A stretch of DNA of 64,000 nucleotides. Origin: Silurus meridionalis. Its lineage: Eukaryota > Chordata > Actinopteri > Siluriformes > Siluridae. The stretch spans positions 12,775,811 to 12,839,810 of the forward strand of contig NC_060904.1 of NCBI RefSeq assembly GCF_014805685.1, in the 5' to 3' direction. A program made the translations under genes and the position numbers. Below the pieces are notes generated by a model. It searched no databases, had not been told where the DNA came from, and saw only the letters and a list, made by a program, of their open reading frames with translations. Positions 34,396 through 45,154 of the stretch are shown piece after piece (the first letter of the stretch is position 1; the number at the start of each line of letters is the position of its first letter).

Positions 34396-34984
34396 TCTAT
34401 TTATAAATACAAGGGAAAAAACACCTTGTTTCATCCAACAGTCTAAACAAATGTGTCCAGTTTTCTATAATTATCCAAACAGAATATTTAGTGAAGAACA
34501 AATCTTTAAAGGGGTGAGGTGCATCAAGGTACCTCAGCAGCCAGTACAATAAGAGCCAGGAAAATACTTGTTGATACCCTGTGTCAGCATAGAGAGACAG
34601 CAACTGGGGCAAACTGGGTAAGCAACAGGACAGGAACTAACACACAATGTGCTACAGATGTACTCATAAAGAGACAAGACCAGACAAGAAGGTGTGGAAT
34701 ATATTCACGGATCTTGATTCAATCTAATACATAGACTTATGCCCATTCATAATAGTAGATTATTCTACTATTATGTATTGACTGTGGAGGATTCCAGAGG
34801 GTGTAGTGCAGAGTAAACTATTTAAAGCATTGAAAACACTCATAAAATGAAAGGACCTTGTTCCTTTGTACAGGAGCTAGAAATACATATGTGACAAGTT
34901 ATTGATCACCTTTCAGGAGCTCACACATGGTAATGATACCTTGTCTAAAAATACAAAAAATATCTAATGAACAGCTTCAAGAGG
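34396..34984. other. Unrecognised sequence
   Basis: No gene or known repeat is recognised before the Tc1-C element. Confidence 0.3.
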
Positions 34985-34986
34985 TA

Positions 34987-35621
34987 TACACTGACAAGGC
35001 ATATTATTGCCTACAATTGTGTTGGTCCCCCTTTTGCTGCAAAATCAGTCCTGACCTGTCGAGCATCAACAGTATTAACTTTTTCAGCTCCTGTAGCTCA
35101 AGCTCATCTGTTGGATTGGACCACACAGGACAGCCTTCCCTCCTCACATGCATCAGTCCGGCTCAGTTGCCCATGACCCCATTTCTGTCTTGGACTACTT
35201 TTGATAGATACTGACCACTGCAGAATGGAAACAGCCCATAATAGCTGCAGCTTTGGAGATGCTTTGACCTAGTCATCTAGCATCACAATTTTGCCCTTGT
35301 CTATCTCGCTCAAATCCTTACGCTTGCCCATTTTTCCTTCTTCCAACACATCAACTTTGAGGACAAAATGTTCACTTGCTGCTTAATATATCCCACCCAC
35401 TAACAGGTGGCATGAAATGAGATAATCAGTTTTTTACATTTACCAGTCATAAGATTATAAGGTCATATTGTTATACAGTGGTACCCTGCTTATCGACCTT
35501 AATCCGGGCATTTGGTCCTTCAGCGGGCGCAAATGTTGGTCGAAAAACTGTTCGCTAAGCGAAAAGGTCGATGCCCGAGCCGGTCGATAAGCGGGGTACC
35601 ACTGTACCTGGTTGGTGCATA
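34987..35621 (-). mobile_element. Tc1-like family C, non-autonomous copy
   Basis: The left terminus TACACTGACAAGGCATATTA followed by TGTGTTGGTCCCCCTTTTGC matches the family C right end in antisense. The other end, GGTCATATTGTTATA...CCTGGTTGGTGCATA, is split by a MITE at 35476-35604. Inside, CACAGGACAGCCTTCCC and AGCTGCAGCTTTGGAGATGC are antisense DNA-binding-domain pieces, and the catalytic core is deleted. Confidence 0.8.
35476..35604. mobile_element. 129-bp MITE with 23-bp inverted repeats and TA duplication
   Basis: The left end CAGTGGTACCCTGCTTATCG and right end CGATAAGCGGGGTACCACTG are inverted copies, flanked on both sides by TA (35474-35475, 35605-35606). The inner part has a second near-complement, TGTTCGCTAAGCGAAAA. 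It lies within the terminal repeat of Tc1-C. Confidence 0.92.
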
Positions 35622-36656
35622 TGCGAGTGCAAAACTCGATTCTGGAGTTGTGTTTGCAAACGTAACTCTGCTTTGTTACCTTGTTAATAAAGCCTTTGGG
35701 ATTCAAAAACTCTAAGACTCCTGGGCAAGTTATTCAGAACAAGAAAAATTCCACAACAAAGTTTGGGTGGGAAATGATTTTAGGACTCTGCATAAACCTG
35801 AGGAAACCAAACTTTGAATAAAATGCATGCAACATGACTAGGAATCTGGGTATTCTGAAGATCCACCAGACCAAAATGTTTCCATAAATCTTTTATAAAA
35901 TTGCTTATGCAGTAATGGAAACTGCAAGTCAAGATGACCAGAGCAGGTTCACCCTCCAGAACAACTGAAGTATCCTATAAAGTGTATAAGCATTGACCAA
36001 GACCATACATTATTTTGCACAGTTGTATTGTATTTCAAATTCCCATGTTGGTACCTCAACACAGGGATATAAAAATCCCAAATGTACCTGAATGTCTCAA
36101 GCGCACTGATGTGTGGTCAGCCAGCTGATCAGGGACCCCCAAGACATTAACTTGAGACGAGTTTTATAACCAGATGCACCATCCTACACTTACCATTAAC
36201 ATGCCGGCTAAATCTGCTGACATGTTGTGAAGAACATGAGGACCTGATGGAATCCATGGGCGTGACATCCAAGATTGCACTTTCCAGATGGCAAAGGGTT
36301 CTACAGACATCTTTGAACACTCCCTAAAGCTGTTAATGTTAATGAGGCCACTTGCTAATAAGGGGTTCACCAGAGGACAGCAGTCACATGCTACAATGAT
36401 TACTAGCCCGTTGGATTGATTTCAATCATCATGAAGTGCTCTGAACAATTTGCCTTTGAACTTATTTGTTTAGTACTTCCTGCCACACCCAGTCCTTTAT
36501 TTATAAAGATTTATAAATAATGAAAATTGCTCTAAAACAATGCTCACATGCACTTACCAAGACTAATTTAGAAACTGGGAAAATTGGATACTGTTTGACT
36601 GGCAAACCTCAGAAAGTAACAATTGGCAACTCCATGTCCTCCATGCTGACTAAAGA
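35622..36656. other. Unrecognised sequence
   Basis: No gene is seen. TTGTTAATAAAGCC near 35681 is a polyadenylation-like AATAAA without a supported transcript. Confidence 0.35.
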
Positions 36657-37130
36657 AACATTTACATTTACAGCATTTATCAGATGCCCTTATCCAGAGC
36701 GACGTACAAAAGAGCTTTGAGTCTCTATCAATAAATCAACACTGGTTCACTAGGTTGCAGAATTACAGTAGGACACCATCAGCCTTAACCCTGTTGAGAG
36801 GCATTATAGCACATTAAGTTGTTTAAACAAAGACATAAAGCAAACAGTACCAGCTTAAGTATTTCAGGATTTCAAGGTAGATCCTCACCCATCCTTTGAA
36901 GATAGGCATTGACTCAGCTATTCTGCCAGCAGAGATTTGCAGTAGTCCAGTCTCTAAATGACAAGGGACTGAACAAACACCTGAGCAGCCTGTGTGAATA
37001 AAAATAGTCAAACCCGCCTGATGTTGTATAGAAGGAACCGACAAGATTGTGTCAGATTAACAACATGTGAGGAAAAAGACAGTTTATTGTCCATGGTTAC
37101 CACAAGTTTGTGAACAGTGGTAGTTCAGAG
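36657..37130. repeat. Fish-wide interspersed repeat, degenerate
   Basis: ACATTTACATTTACAGCATT and CCTTATCCAGAGCGAC are the hallmark of a repeat common in fish genomes. Downstream, AGATTTGCAGTAGTCCAGTC and AATGACAAGGGACTGAAC look like a further dispersed repeat. Class is not certain. Confidence 0.6.
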
Positions 37131-37164
37131 AGGAAAGCTGCACAAGGATGTGTCTTCAGTACTT

Positions 37165-37640
37165 TTTTCATGCATGACTGTGTCGCCAAGCACAGTTCAA
37201 ACACCATCAGGAGATCAGCCAGATGACACTACCATCCTAGGCCTCACTGCCAAAGGGGAGGAGACAGCCTACAGGGATGAGATCAGAGTGCTGTGACAGT
37301 AAGCTCAATGTCAGCAAAACTAAAACAGTGATCATGAAGGAAGATGAAAGAGACGGCATGCTCCTTGATTCATTGATGGTACTATTATGTACAGAGTTCA
37401 TGTACAAACTTCAACTTACTACAGTAGGTATCAGTAAACACATAAGTAAAAGCCTGTCTTGGACTCTTCACTCTAACCAAGTAGGCTCAAGAAACTCAGT
37501 CTGCCTTGTAACGTTTTTGCAAATTTCTAACACTGCATTACTGCATTACGGTCTGGTTTAGCATCTGCACCATCACTGATCGCAAGGCTCAAGGTTTGAG
37601 TGATGTGAAAAACTGAGTAAGTCACAGCTCCATGGTATCT
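37165..37640 (+). pseudogene. L2/CR1-type LINE ORF2, RT palm to C-terminus, decayed
   Basis: ADDTTILGL near 37222-37248 is the RT active-site box. GEETAYRDEI and LNVSKTKTVI follow, as in the LINE at 6.3-7.4 kb. Near 37543-37590 a frame reads YCITVWFSICTITDRKA, the conserved block before the C-terminal tail. Frames are broken, and the EN and finger regions are absent. Confidence 0.75.
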
Positions 37641-39089
37641 TTGTGGGTGTTTACATAGTCCAAATTTAGTCTCTATTGCCTGCTATTGATATTTGAGTTT
37701 TTTCCATATACACTCAAATAGTGTGTATATAATTTATATATGATTATATATTATTTATATATGTATTTTGTATTTATATGTATATAATTTACTGTTACTG
37801 TATCATATGTATCAAATATATAACTATAATGTATGTGTCTGGTGGAAATAATATTGTGATTTATAGTAGATTCCACACTAAGCCTATGGTTAGTGGTAGC
37901 TATGCTTGTTGTGTCATTTGCTTTTTATTAGCTTCAGCCCCATAGTGCTTTGTAAAGCAGATTTAGCATTTAGCTTGCAAGGTGTCCCAGAAAGTTTCCA
38001 AGCTCCACTCTCATAGTGCCTCACTATGTCTATTTGGCATTTTACTTTTCCAAAAAATGTACTCTTTTATTTTTTTTGTTTTCATTTTGATTGCTTTGAT
38101 TTAAAGTTTTTTAAAATCAAATAATAAACATTTTTTAAAAATATTTTTCCCCCCTTTTTCAATGTAGTTTTCATAATTAACCTTTTTATTTAAAGTTTAC
38201 TTTTTTTTTTTAAATGCTAATTCCATTTAAAGTTTGAATTCAGGTTTCAACTTTCTTTTATTTTAGTTCATTTAAACTATACTTATTTAAAGCAAACTCT
38301 TTTTATTCACAGTTATACAAAGACCATTTTTTAGATGCTTTGCCCTTCAGGGCCACCACAGGGGGCCTGTGACTATTACACGCATATATAGGCCAGCTTT
38401 AGCCTCATGCTGAAGAAAAACCTTTTCTTAGATGAGTCTGCATGGAAAAAAAGAGGACCATTAGGGCAGGGCAACAACCAGCTTTTTCTCTGCATGCAGT
38501 CCAACCTTGTTGTCCTTCTTCTGAAGAGCTGTGCGCTATAGGACTGATTGTTAGTAGCTTTATTTGTAGTCTCTAGCTGTGCACTTGTCTGGCAATATGC
38601 ATGCGCAAGCTGTGTAGCCAGCAGTCAAGGAACCTGGTACCTGAGTAGGGTTAGAGTTGATATTAGAATATACACAAAAAAAGGTTTCATATATATGCTA
38701 TTATTCTTTTAGTTTGTTCAGAAAACAGAAAGATCACTTATTCAGTGTGCTAATCGATTATAATTTAATTGACTGTGAATAATAGGTTGTAAAAGCATGC
38801 TGATTTGAGCATGCTAGACATTATCAAAAAATGCTTTATTCTAATGGGTAAAATGATACTCTCTTAACATAATTTAATAGTATTCATGAATAAATAATGT
38901 AATAATTGCAGTACTCACATCAGTGTCTACTCAAGCAAGCAACAAAGATATACAACAAAGTGATAGCAGTATCAACTACACATGACATGCTAAAATCCAA
39001 TTAGGTGCCTATCTGCTCTATGTGTGACACCTTCTGTGAGTAAATTGTTTTTTTTTTAATTGATAAGAAATGTTTAATTACACGTGAAA
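37641..39089. other. Unrecognised AT-rich sequence
   Basis: A TATAT-rich part (37720-37830) and a T-rich part with repeated TTTAAAGTTT motifs (38100-38300) stand out. GCCCTTCAGGGCCACCACAG at 38342 begins a GC-richer island of about 300 bp with no recognised function. Confidence 0.4.
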
Positions 39090-39345
39090 CACATACACAT
39101 ATTTTTGTGTGGTCAAAAGTATGCACACATTTGGCCATCACACCAATGTATGCACACAGAAACTAAGGGGTCCAAACATATTCTGCAGAATGACACTGCC
39201 TCAACTTTTCCAAGGTCGGAGTAGTGGTGTGCAAAAAAGCCCTGATCTCAGCTCACACCTTTGGCTTAAACTGAAACTCTGGTCATGTACCAGGCTTCCT
39301 TGCAAAACCCAAGTGACTGGCCTCAATAACTGTCTTGCCTAGATA
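39090..39345 (+). mobile_element. Tc1-like family E, internally deleted
   Basis: TGTGTGGTCAAAAGTATG and GGCCATCACACCAATGTATG are family E terminal sequence. GAATGACACTGCCTC and AAAAGCCCTGATCTCAGC give degraded second-Asp and PDLxxHLW (Glu) regions. The intervening and 3' parts are missing. Confidence 0.7.
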
Positions 39346-39865
39346 GTCATGTTTTAAAATCCAGTGGAAAGCCATACCAGGAAATTGGAGGTCATCATAA
39401 CAGCAAATGATGTGCCCTGGGTCTGTTGTAATCAGAAATGTTAGTGAGAGAGGTATAAAAAGGTACATGTTGCTACCCATGTAGCTCACCATCTCTTGTG
39501 GTTTCTGCCAGCTCCAGAAAAAAAGACAGAAGTATGATAAATCACATAATCACAAACCAATTTGCAGCAGCCTATAAAAGATGATTATTGATGTTCTGTC
39601 ATAAGCACATAATGAATATCAACATATCAAACTTTCTTTTGAATGTTCAGTAAGACTTTGGTTTTGCACCAAAATAACTTAACTGCACCTATCTCTACAT
39701 TGCTACTGTTCATATCCCACCTTACACGTAATTTGATGTTGCAATTATGTGTAGTTCCAGTATATGTTAGCTATATAAATAATTCTCACAATAAATACAG
39801 GCAAAAAAAAAGGGACATTGAATGCATGCAAAAAGAACATAAAAAGCTAGTACAACCTTATGATA
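39346..39865. other. Unrecognised sequence
   Basis: No supported feature. Confidence 0.3.
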
Positions 39866-39867
39866 TA

Positions 39868-40985
39868 CAACCCCAATTCCAGAAAGTAGGTAAAAATATC
39901 AAATTTAAATAAAAACAATGACATGCAAATCTCATAAACCGGTATCTTATTAAAAAAACAACACAGAGATCAAATCAAACGTTTAACTAAGGAAATTTAC
40001 CATTTTAAGGAATATATGAAGCAATTTTGAATTTGATGGCTGCAACATGTTTTTAAAAAGTTAAAATATTTAAAAAAAGGGACAGGGACACTGTAGCATT
40101 CACTATTCTTTTAACAGCAGTTTGTATACATCCGGGAAATGAGGAAATTAGTTTGCTGGAATAAATGTTGTTCCATTCATGTCCAATATAGGATTTTAGC
40201 TGCTCAATTTTATTCAATTCAATTCAATTCATTTTTATTTGTATAGCGCTTTTAACAATGAATATTGTCTCAAAGCAGCTTTACACAGATAATGTGGTGA
40301 TTAAAAGTGAATATGTTCTTTATAAGTAAGTTTGTCCCTGATGAGCGAGCCGGTGGCGACTGTGGAAAGAAAAACTCCCTGAGATGGCATAAGGAAGAAA
40401 CCTTGAGAGGAACCAGACTCAAGAGGGAACCCATCCTCATCTGGGTCGCACCGAATGTCCATTTGTAGCAGATATAGGATGTTGCGGGGTACAGTGAAGA
40501 TGATCAGAAGCGAAAAGTAGTCCTGAGTGAGTGTAGGAGACTGTTGACATGAACTACAGTCCAATCCATCCACAACAGTCCTCGGTCTTCTTTGTCATAT
40601 TTTTCAGTTTATGATGTGCCTAATGTTTTCAATTGGTGAAAGGTCTGGACAACAGGAAGCACTCAGAGTCTTCTACTACAAAAGCCATATTAGATTGTTG
40701 TAATGGATGCAGTAGCCAATCATTTTTTTTTTTTAAATATGCAAGACATTCCATGCAAAAGACATCATCTGGATGGAAATGGATAAAGTTTTTCACAGAC
40801 TGGTGAGTCTATATTTACTTTGCTCTTTTATGTCCAATTATTGTACAGACCTGTTGCCAATTAACCTAGTTGCAAGATGCTGTTTATTTTTTGAAAATTT
40901 ATTTTTCCAGTCTTTTGTTGCCCTGTGCCAATTTTTTTGCGATGTACTGCAGCCAGGAAATTTACAATGCAGCCATCTGAAACAT
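39868..40985 (-). mobile_element. Tc1-like family I, internally deleted, split by an L2
   Basis: The left end, TA then CAACCCCAATTCCAGAAAG, is a familiar fish Tc1-like terminus. Inside, CCATTCATGTCCAATATAGG precedes the L2 insertion. After it TTTGTCATATTTTTCAG and GTTTTCAATTGGTGAAAGGT are antisense to the SPDLxPIENIW block. From about 40840 GACCTGTTGCCAATTAACCT and CAGTCTTTTGTTGCCC belong to the opposite subterminal region, so the middle of the transposase gene is deleted. Confidence 0.8.
40205..40577 (-). mobile_element. L2-A LINE 3' end nested in Tc1-I
   Basis: TCAATTCAATTCAATTCATT tail, TATAGCGCTTTTAACAATG, TGGCGACTGTGGAAAGAAAA and GAGAGGAACCAGACTCAAG are in the order of the L2-A 3' end. 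Its tail unit is TTGAA instead of TTGACTTGAC. It interrupts the Tc1-I sequence between GCTGCTCAA and GGTCTTCTTTG. Confidence 0.85.
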
Positions 40986-42165
40986 TCATCTAAAACAAAA
41001 ACAAGATAGTGGATCATGTTGTACTGCACCTGTAGTTACTGTACTCGTTTGTTTACTGTTCTTAGGGATTAATTTCACTTTGTACAATTTTCAGATTGAT
41101 TGATTGTTTTTAAGGGGATGGACTGTTGACCGCTAATGGATTAAATTAAAGAGACAACAAATAAATGGTTGACGGAAATAATGCACACTTAAGCTTTCCG
41201 CATTTTTGATAAGCAGTATATAGGGATGAGAGCATATTCGTACATTTTAGAACTTTATAAATGTAAATGTATCCAGATTGATGTGGATGTAGCCTCTGGC
41301 TATCGGAGTGATACCTCTTACCAGACTACTACTGGAATTTGTAATCAAAACAAGAAGAGACTGTGGTAAAGTTAGACAGACTATGACACTATTTAAAAAT
41401 ATTATCTTCATTAAAACATGTAACTCCTAAAACAGGAGTTTATTATAATTAGGGACTAAATGTGGAATGGCATTTTCCAAAAGCACATACAAATCTTACG
41501 GTCAGGTGTCCTCATTTTGGTCTATATAGTGTAGTTAAATCTTAATAATACAGATCACAGTAGTACAGAACAATGTTTTAAAGCAGCCTATTTACGTCTC
41601 AGAAAATGAGTCGCATGAGTATTTATAGCTGTTAAAGCCTAGGCAGAAAGTAAATGTGCTGGTATAAATCAATGTGAAATTATGTCACTGCTTCTTCTGT
41701 ACATTGTCAAATTGCAGCACCGCAAACGCTATGTTCCAGTTCTATTATGCTATTATTCTCTCTAAATCCCCCCAATATACGCATTTATCTGGATGTACAA
41801 GCAAATATTTCAATATTGTTCTAAGAATAAAGGAAAGGAAATTTTCACATTAAACAACATATGAATAATATGAATATCAGTTGCATCTGCTGTGCAAATG
41901 CTTAAATTACTCTGCATCTATAGTGAGATTATTATTATTATTATAAATTTTTTGACAGTTAATAAAAAGCTCTAGAGTTACAGTAGGATCATGGCGATTA
42001 CTGAAATAATCTGTATTATATCTCAGGCTGAAAGCTGAAATATGGTGTGGAAGAGTTTAACTTGTCTTCAGTGATTTCTGTAATGAATGCAAGAATATTG
42101 ATGAAGAAAAGAGATGAGAGCTTGGGACCTGTCATTTAGTACTCTGCAGTAGATACTGTCTGTGC
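40986..42165. other. Unrecognised sequence with a Tc1-E end
   Basis: GTCAGGTGTCCTCATTTTGG and CTATATAGTGTA near 41501-41536 are the last bases of a family E Tc1. An ATT tract lies at 41931-41945. The remainder is not recognised. Confidence 0.45.
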
Positions 42166-42166
42166 T

Positions 42167-42169
<3 letters not shown>

Positions 42170-42199
<30 letters not shown>
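42170..42199. repeat. GT microsatellite
   Basis: Fifteen GT units, complementary to the CA tract 131 bp downstream. Confidence 0.95.
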
Positions 42200-42330
42200 A
42201 TTAACTTTGAGGCAACCCCACATTTACAACAGCTGTTTATAAAATTACTAGCAGACCTGTCAACAGCTGGGACAGCTTCACCCTGCTTGTAACTGTAAAT
42301 CGAGTGGGACAATCATGGACAGATAGACAG

Positions 42331-42331
42331 T

Positions 42332-42388
<57 letters not shown>
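42331..42388. repeat. CA microsatellite
   Basis: About 29 CA units. It could pair with 42170-42199 as an inverted repeat. Confidence 0.95.
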
Positions 42389-42390
<2 letters not shown>

Positions 42391-42724
42391 GAACACAAAC
42401 CTCTACAAGCACACTCCAAAATCTAGAAACACCTTCCCTGAAGACTAAAGGTTATATAACAGCAACAGGGGACTGGAATGGATGTTCGAGAAACGAACAA
42501 ACCTATATAATATATAAATATATATAGTTACGTTTCTGTCCTGTTTTTCCCCCACCTGATTGCATTGGTCCTCTGCCTAGAACTATGTCCGGGAATCAGT
42601 ATTTACTGACAATATTGTGTGCTGTTACTCGGTTTCCAGAAGCGATTCCCTTACGTAGAATTACTTCTTCAGTAGTGGTAAAAACACATAACATTTTTCA
42701 CCACTTTTGGGCTGCCCAAGGTAG
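42389..42724. other. Unrecognised sequence
   Basis: It lies directly upstream of the retroelement pol relic. No LTR, primer-binding site or gag reading could be recognised. Confidence 0.35.
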
Positions 42725-43990
42725 TTTAAATGGATCAAGTAATTAACTTCTTATCCAAGCTATATTTAGAGGTTATAAAAAAGCTAAACATCACGTGTCC
42801 AGTCCTTATCACTCTAAGTCTCAAGGTGGTAGAGAGATTTAACAAGTCCATAAAGTCTATGTTAAGGAAATACTGTTTAGACAGTGAGAAAGCCTGGGAT
42901 GAACAGTGCCCCTTGTGCTGTTTGCAGTAAGAGAAGCTGTTCAAAAGTCTCTTAGATTTAGTCCTGCAGACCTTGTTTTTGGTCACTCAGGCATGAAAAG
43001 AAGGCAGTTTCCAGGAAGTTTCAACCTGGTGACAAAGTAATGGTTTTACTTCCTATTCTTGGTTCATCCCTGTCTGCCAAGTTTTCTGGCCCATACTCAG
43101 TTAAAGAAAAACTTAGTGACACTGACTATGAAGTTAAATACTTATTAGAACATGAGTTGGCGAAGCCTAGTTGTAGCCCTTGGAGGTCACCTTGCATACT
43201 AATCCCTAAACCTGATCATTCATATCGGCTGTGTAAATGTTAATGTTGTTACAGACCCTGATTCTTATCCCTTGCCAATGATAGACGACAGTATTGACGA
43301 TGTAGGTTCAGCTTGTTTTGTGTCAAAACTGGACTTGCTTAAGGGTTAATGGCAGGTACCACTCACTGACTTACTCGTGCCTCAAAAATCTCTGCTTTAG
43401 TCACACCTGGCAGTTTCCTGTAGTATACAGTTATGCCATTTAGACATTAAAATGCTCCAGCTAAGTTTCAGCATCTTGTTAATATTGTTGTGTTGGCAGA
43501 TGTTCCTTATGTGCTCAGCTTATCCAGATGACCTTGTTTTTTATACTATTGACTGGCCCACTCATTTAGATGTGCTAGAGATGGTTTTTAAATGATTAGA
43601 ACAAGCATTTGGCAAAATGTGAGTTTGCCCAAGCAACTATTACTTACCTTGGCAAGCAAGTAGGTCATGTACAATTAAATCCAGTAGATGCTAAAGTGAC
43701 TGCCATTAAAAATGTTTCTGCAATTTCAAGTCATAAAGATTTCATGGTATGGCAGGCTACAATCGTTGTTTTTGTAAAAGAAAAATTCTAATGTTGTTTC
43801 TTCCCTTACATCTTTGCTTAGTACTTCCAAACTCTTTGTTTGGACTTCAGATTGCCAACATGCTTTTGACAGTGTGAAGGCTATTTTATGTGATGCACCT
43901 GTACTTACAGCTCCAGGTTTTCCTAAGCCTTCTAAGCTTGAAATTGATGCAAGTGCAATATGAGCTGTTTCTGCCTGTGGAATTGACCAT
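42725..43990 (+). pseudogene. Gmr1-like Ty3/gypsy pol relic, integrase before RT
   Basis: The integrase core end comes first: VVERFNKSIKSMLRKYCLD at about 42829-42885, then the PADLVFGHS-like segment and the C-terminal part LPILGSSLSAKFSGPY and KEKLSDTDYEV. The same frame runs into reverse transcriptase, YLLEHELAKPSCSPWRSPC and LIPKPDHSYRL, then VSKLDLLKG and AYPDDLV (43518-43538, for the usual YLDDLV active site). Next come FAQATITYLGKQVGH and the RNase H start FVWTSDCQHAFDSVKAIL. Integrase ahead of RT is the order of Gmr1-like elements, not standard gypsy. Stops, frame changes and loss of the linker between domains make it inactive. Neither LTR is found. Confidence 0.85.
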
Positions 43991-44394
43991 CCTGACCATC
44001 CTGCTTGAAAAAAAGTCGAACTCAGATGTATTCATGTGTGCAGAGCGCTACACGCGTGTTTTGCCAGTCAAACTTGGCTGTAACAGTTTCCTTTTGACCA
44101 ACCAATCAGAAGATGGAAAAATGTTGATGCTATTCTGGGCCAGCTAGCTAGCTGGAAGGCGAATATGAAATCTGATTGCTTAAAGAAACAGACCCGTTGG
44201 TAATATTCTCAATGGTCAAAGAGCCAGTAGAATAGACTTTGCAGGCCCTGGGCAGATTAGATTGACATGGCAGCACATAGAGGCTAAAATATGATTGGAC
44301 AAAAAAATCGAACATCCACATACACATACTGGAAGCAGTGCAGCTAAGAGAAACACAATGAAATTAAGCGAATAGACTGATGGGAATAAATTAA
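43991..44394. other. Unrecognised junction between two retroelement relics
   Basis: It lies between the plus-strand pol relic and the 3' end of the minus-strand DIRS relic. No LTR or tyrosine recombinase motif is visible. Confidence 0.35.
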
Positions 44395-45154
44395 TAGAAT
44401 TTTACTCTCTTGACGGTCAAATCCCACAGTACGCCCAAGAAGGTGGTTCTCTGTACTGGAGAAAGCACACTATTCTTTGTGTTTAGTCTTAACCCCAATT
44501 CCTTCATGTGGGAGAGAACGACATCTCAATGCTGGACCACCTGAAGCTCGATCATCGAGCTAATACCAACCAATCGTCGATATAATATAGAATGCAGATG
44601 CCCTGAAGCTGCAGCGGGGCAGTCTCGATATTGGAAAGCTTCGCCCCTAAAGCAAACCTCAGGAACCTCCTGTAAGGAGGAAGGACGGCTATGTGGAAAT
44701 AGGCGTCCCTTAGATCTATCGTGACAAACCAGTCCTCAGACTTGATCTGAGACACAATCTGAGAGTAAACATCCTGAACCTGAGCCTCCTGAGTGAACCG
44801 TTCAAGGAGCGCAGATCTAGGATCGGCCGCATTCCGCCATCCTTCTTCAGAACAACGAAGTACTGGCTGTAGTAGCCTGACTCTCTGACTAAGGGAGGAA
44901 CCACCTCGATGGCCCCTTTTCTTAGGAGGGTGCGCATTTTCTGTTCCAGGACCAGAGCCTGCTTGTGTCTCACCACGGTAGGACACAACCCGTTGAACTG
45001 GGGAGGAGGGGATCCGAACTGAATCGTGTAGCCCTTCTCTACTGTGTGCTGGACCCACCGAGATACGTCTTGCAGGCCTTCCCAAGCTGCCAGGAAATCT
45101 CTTAGGAAAACCAGCCTCGGAAGGCCGTATAATGAGGTATACGGCCCGCGCCAT
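44395..45154 (-). pseudogene. DIRS reverse transcriptase relic
   Basis: In overlapping minus-strand frames the sequence gives LLRKGAIEVVPPLVRESGYY, VVLKKDGGMRPILDLRSLN, then VSQIKSEDWFVTIDLRDAYF and FLRFALGA. After a deletion, PLQLQGICILYYIDDWLVLA follows. YIDDW (44570-44587) is the RT catalytic box. Further on, a frame gives HMKELGLRLNTKNSVLSPVQ and TTFLGV, the DIRS thumb region. The segment between FALGA and PLQLQG, which normally carries PFGLxxSPRxFTK, is missing. At least two frames are needed. Confidence 0.85.
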
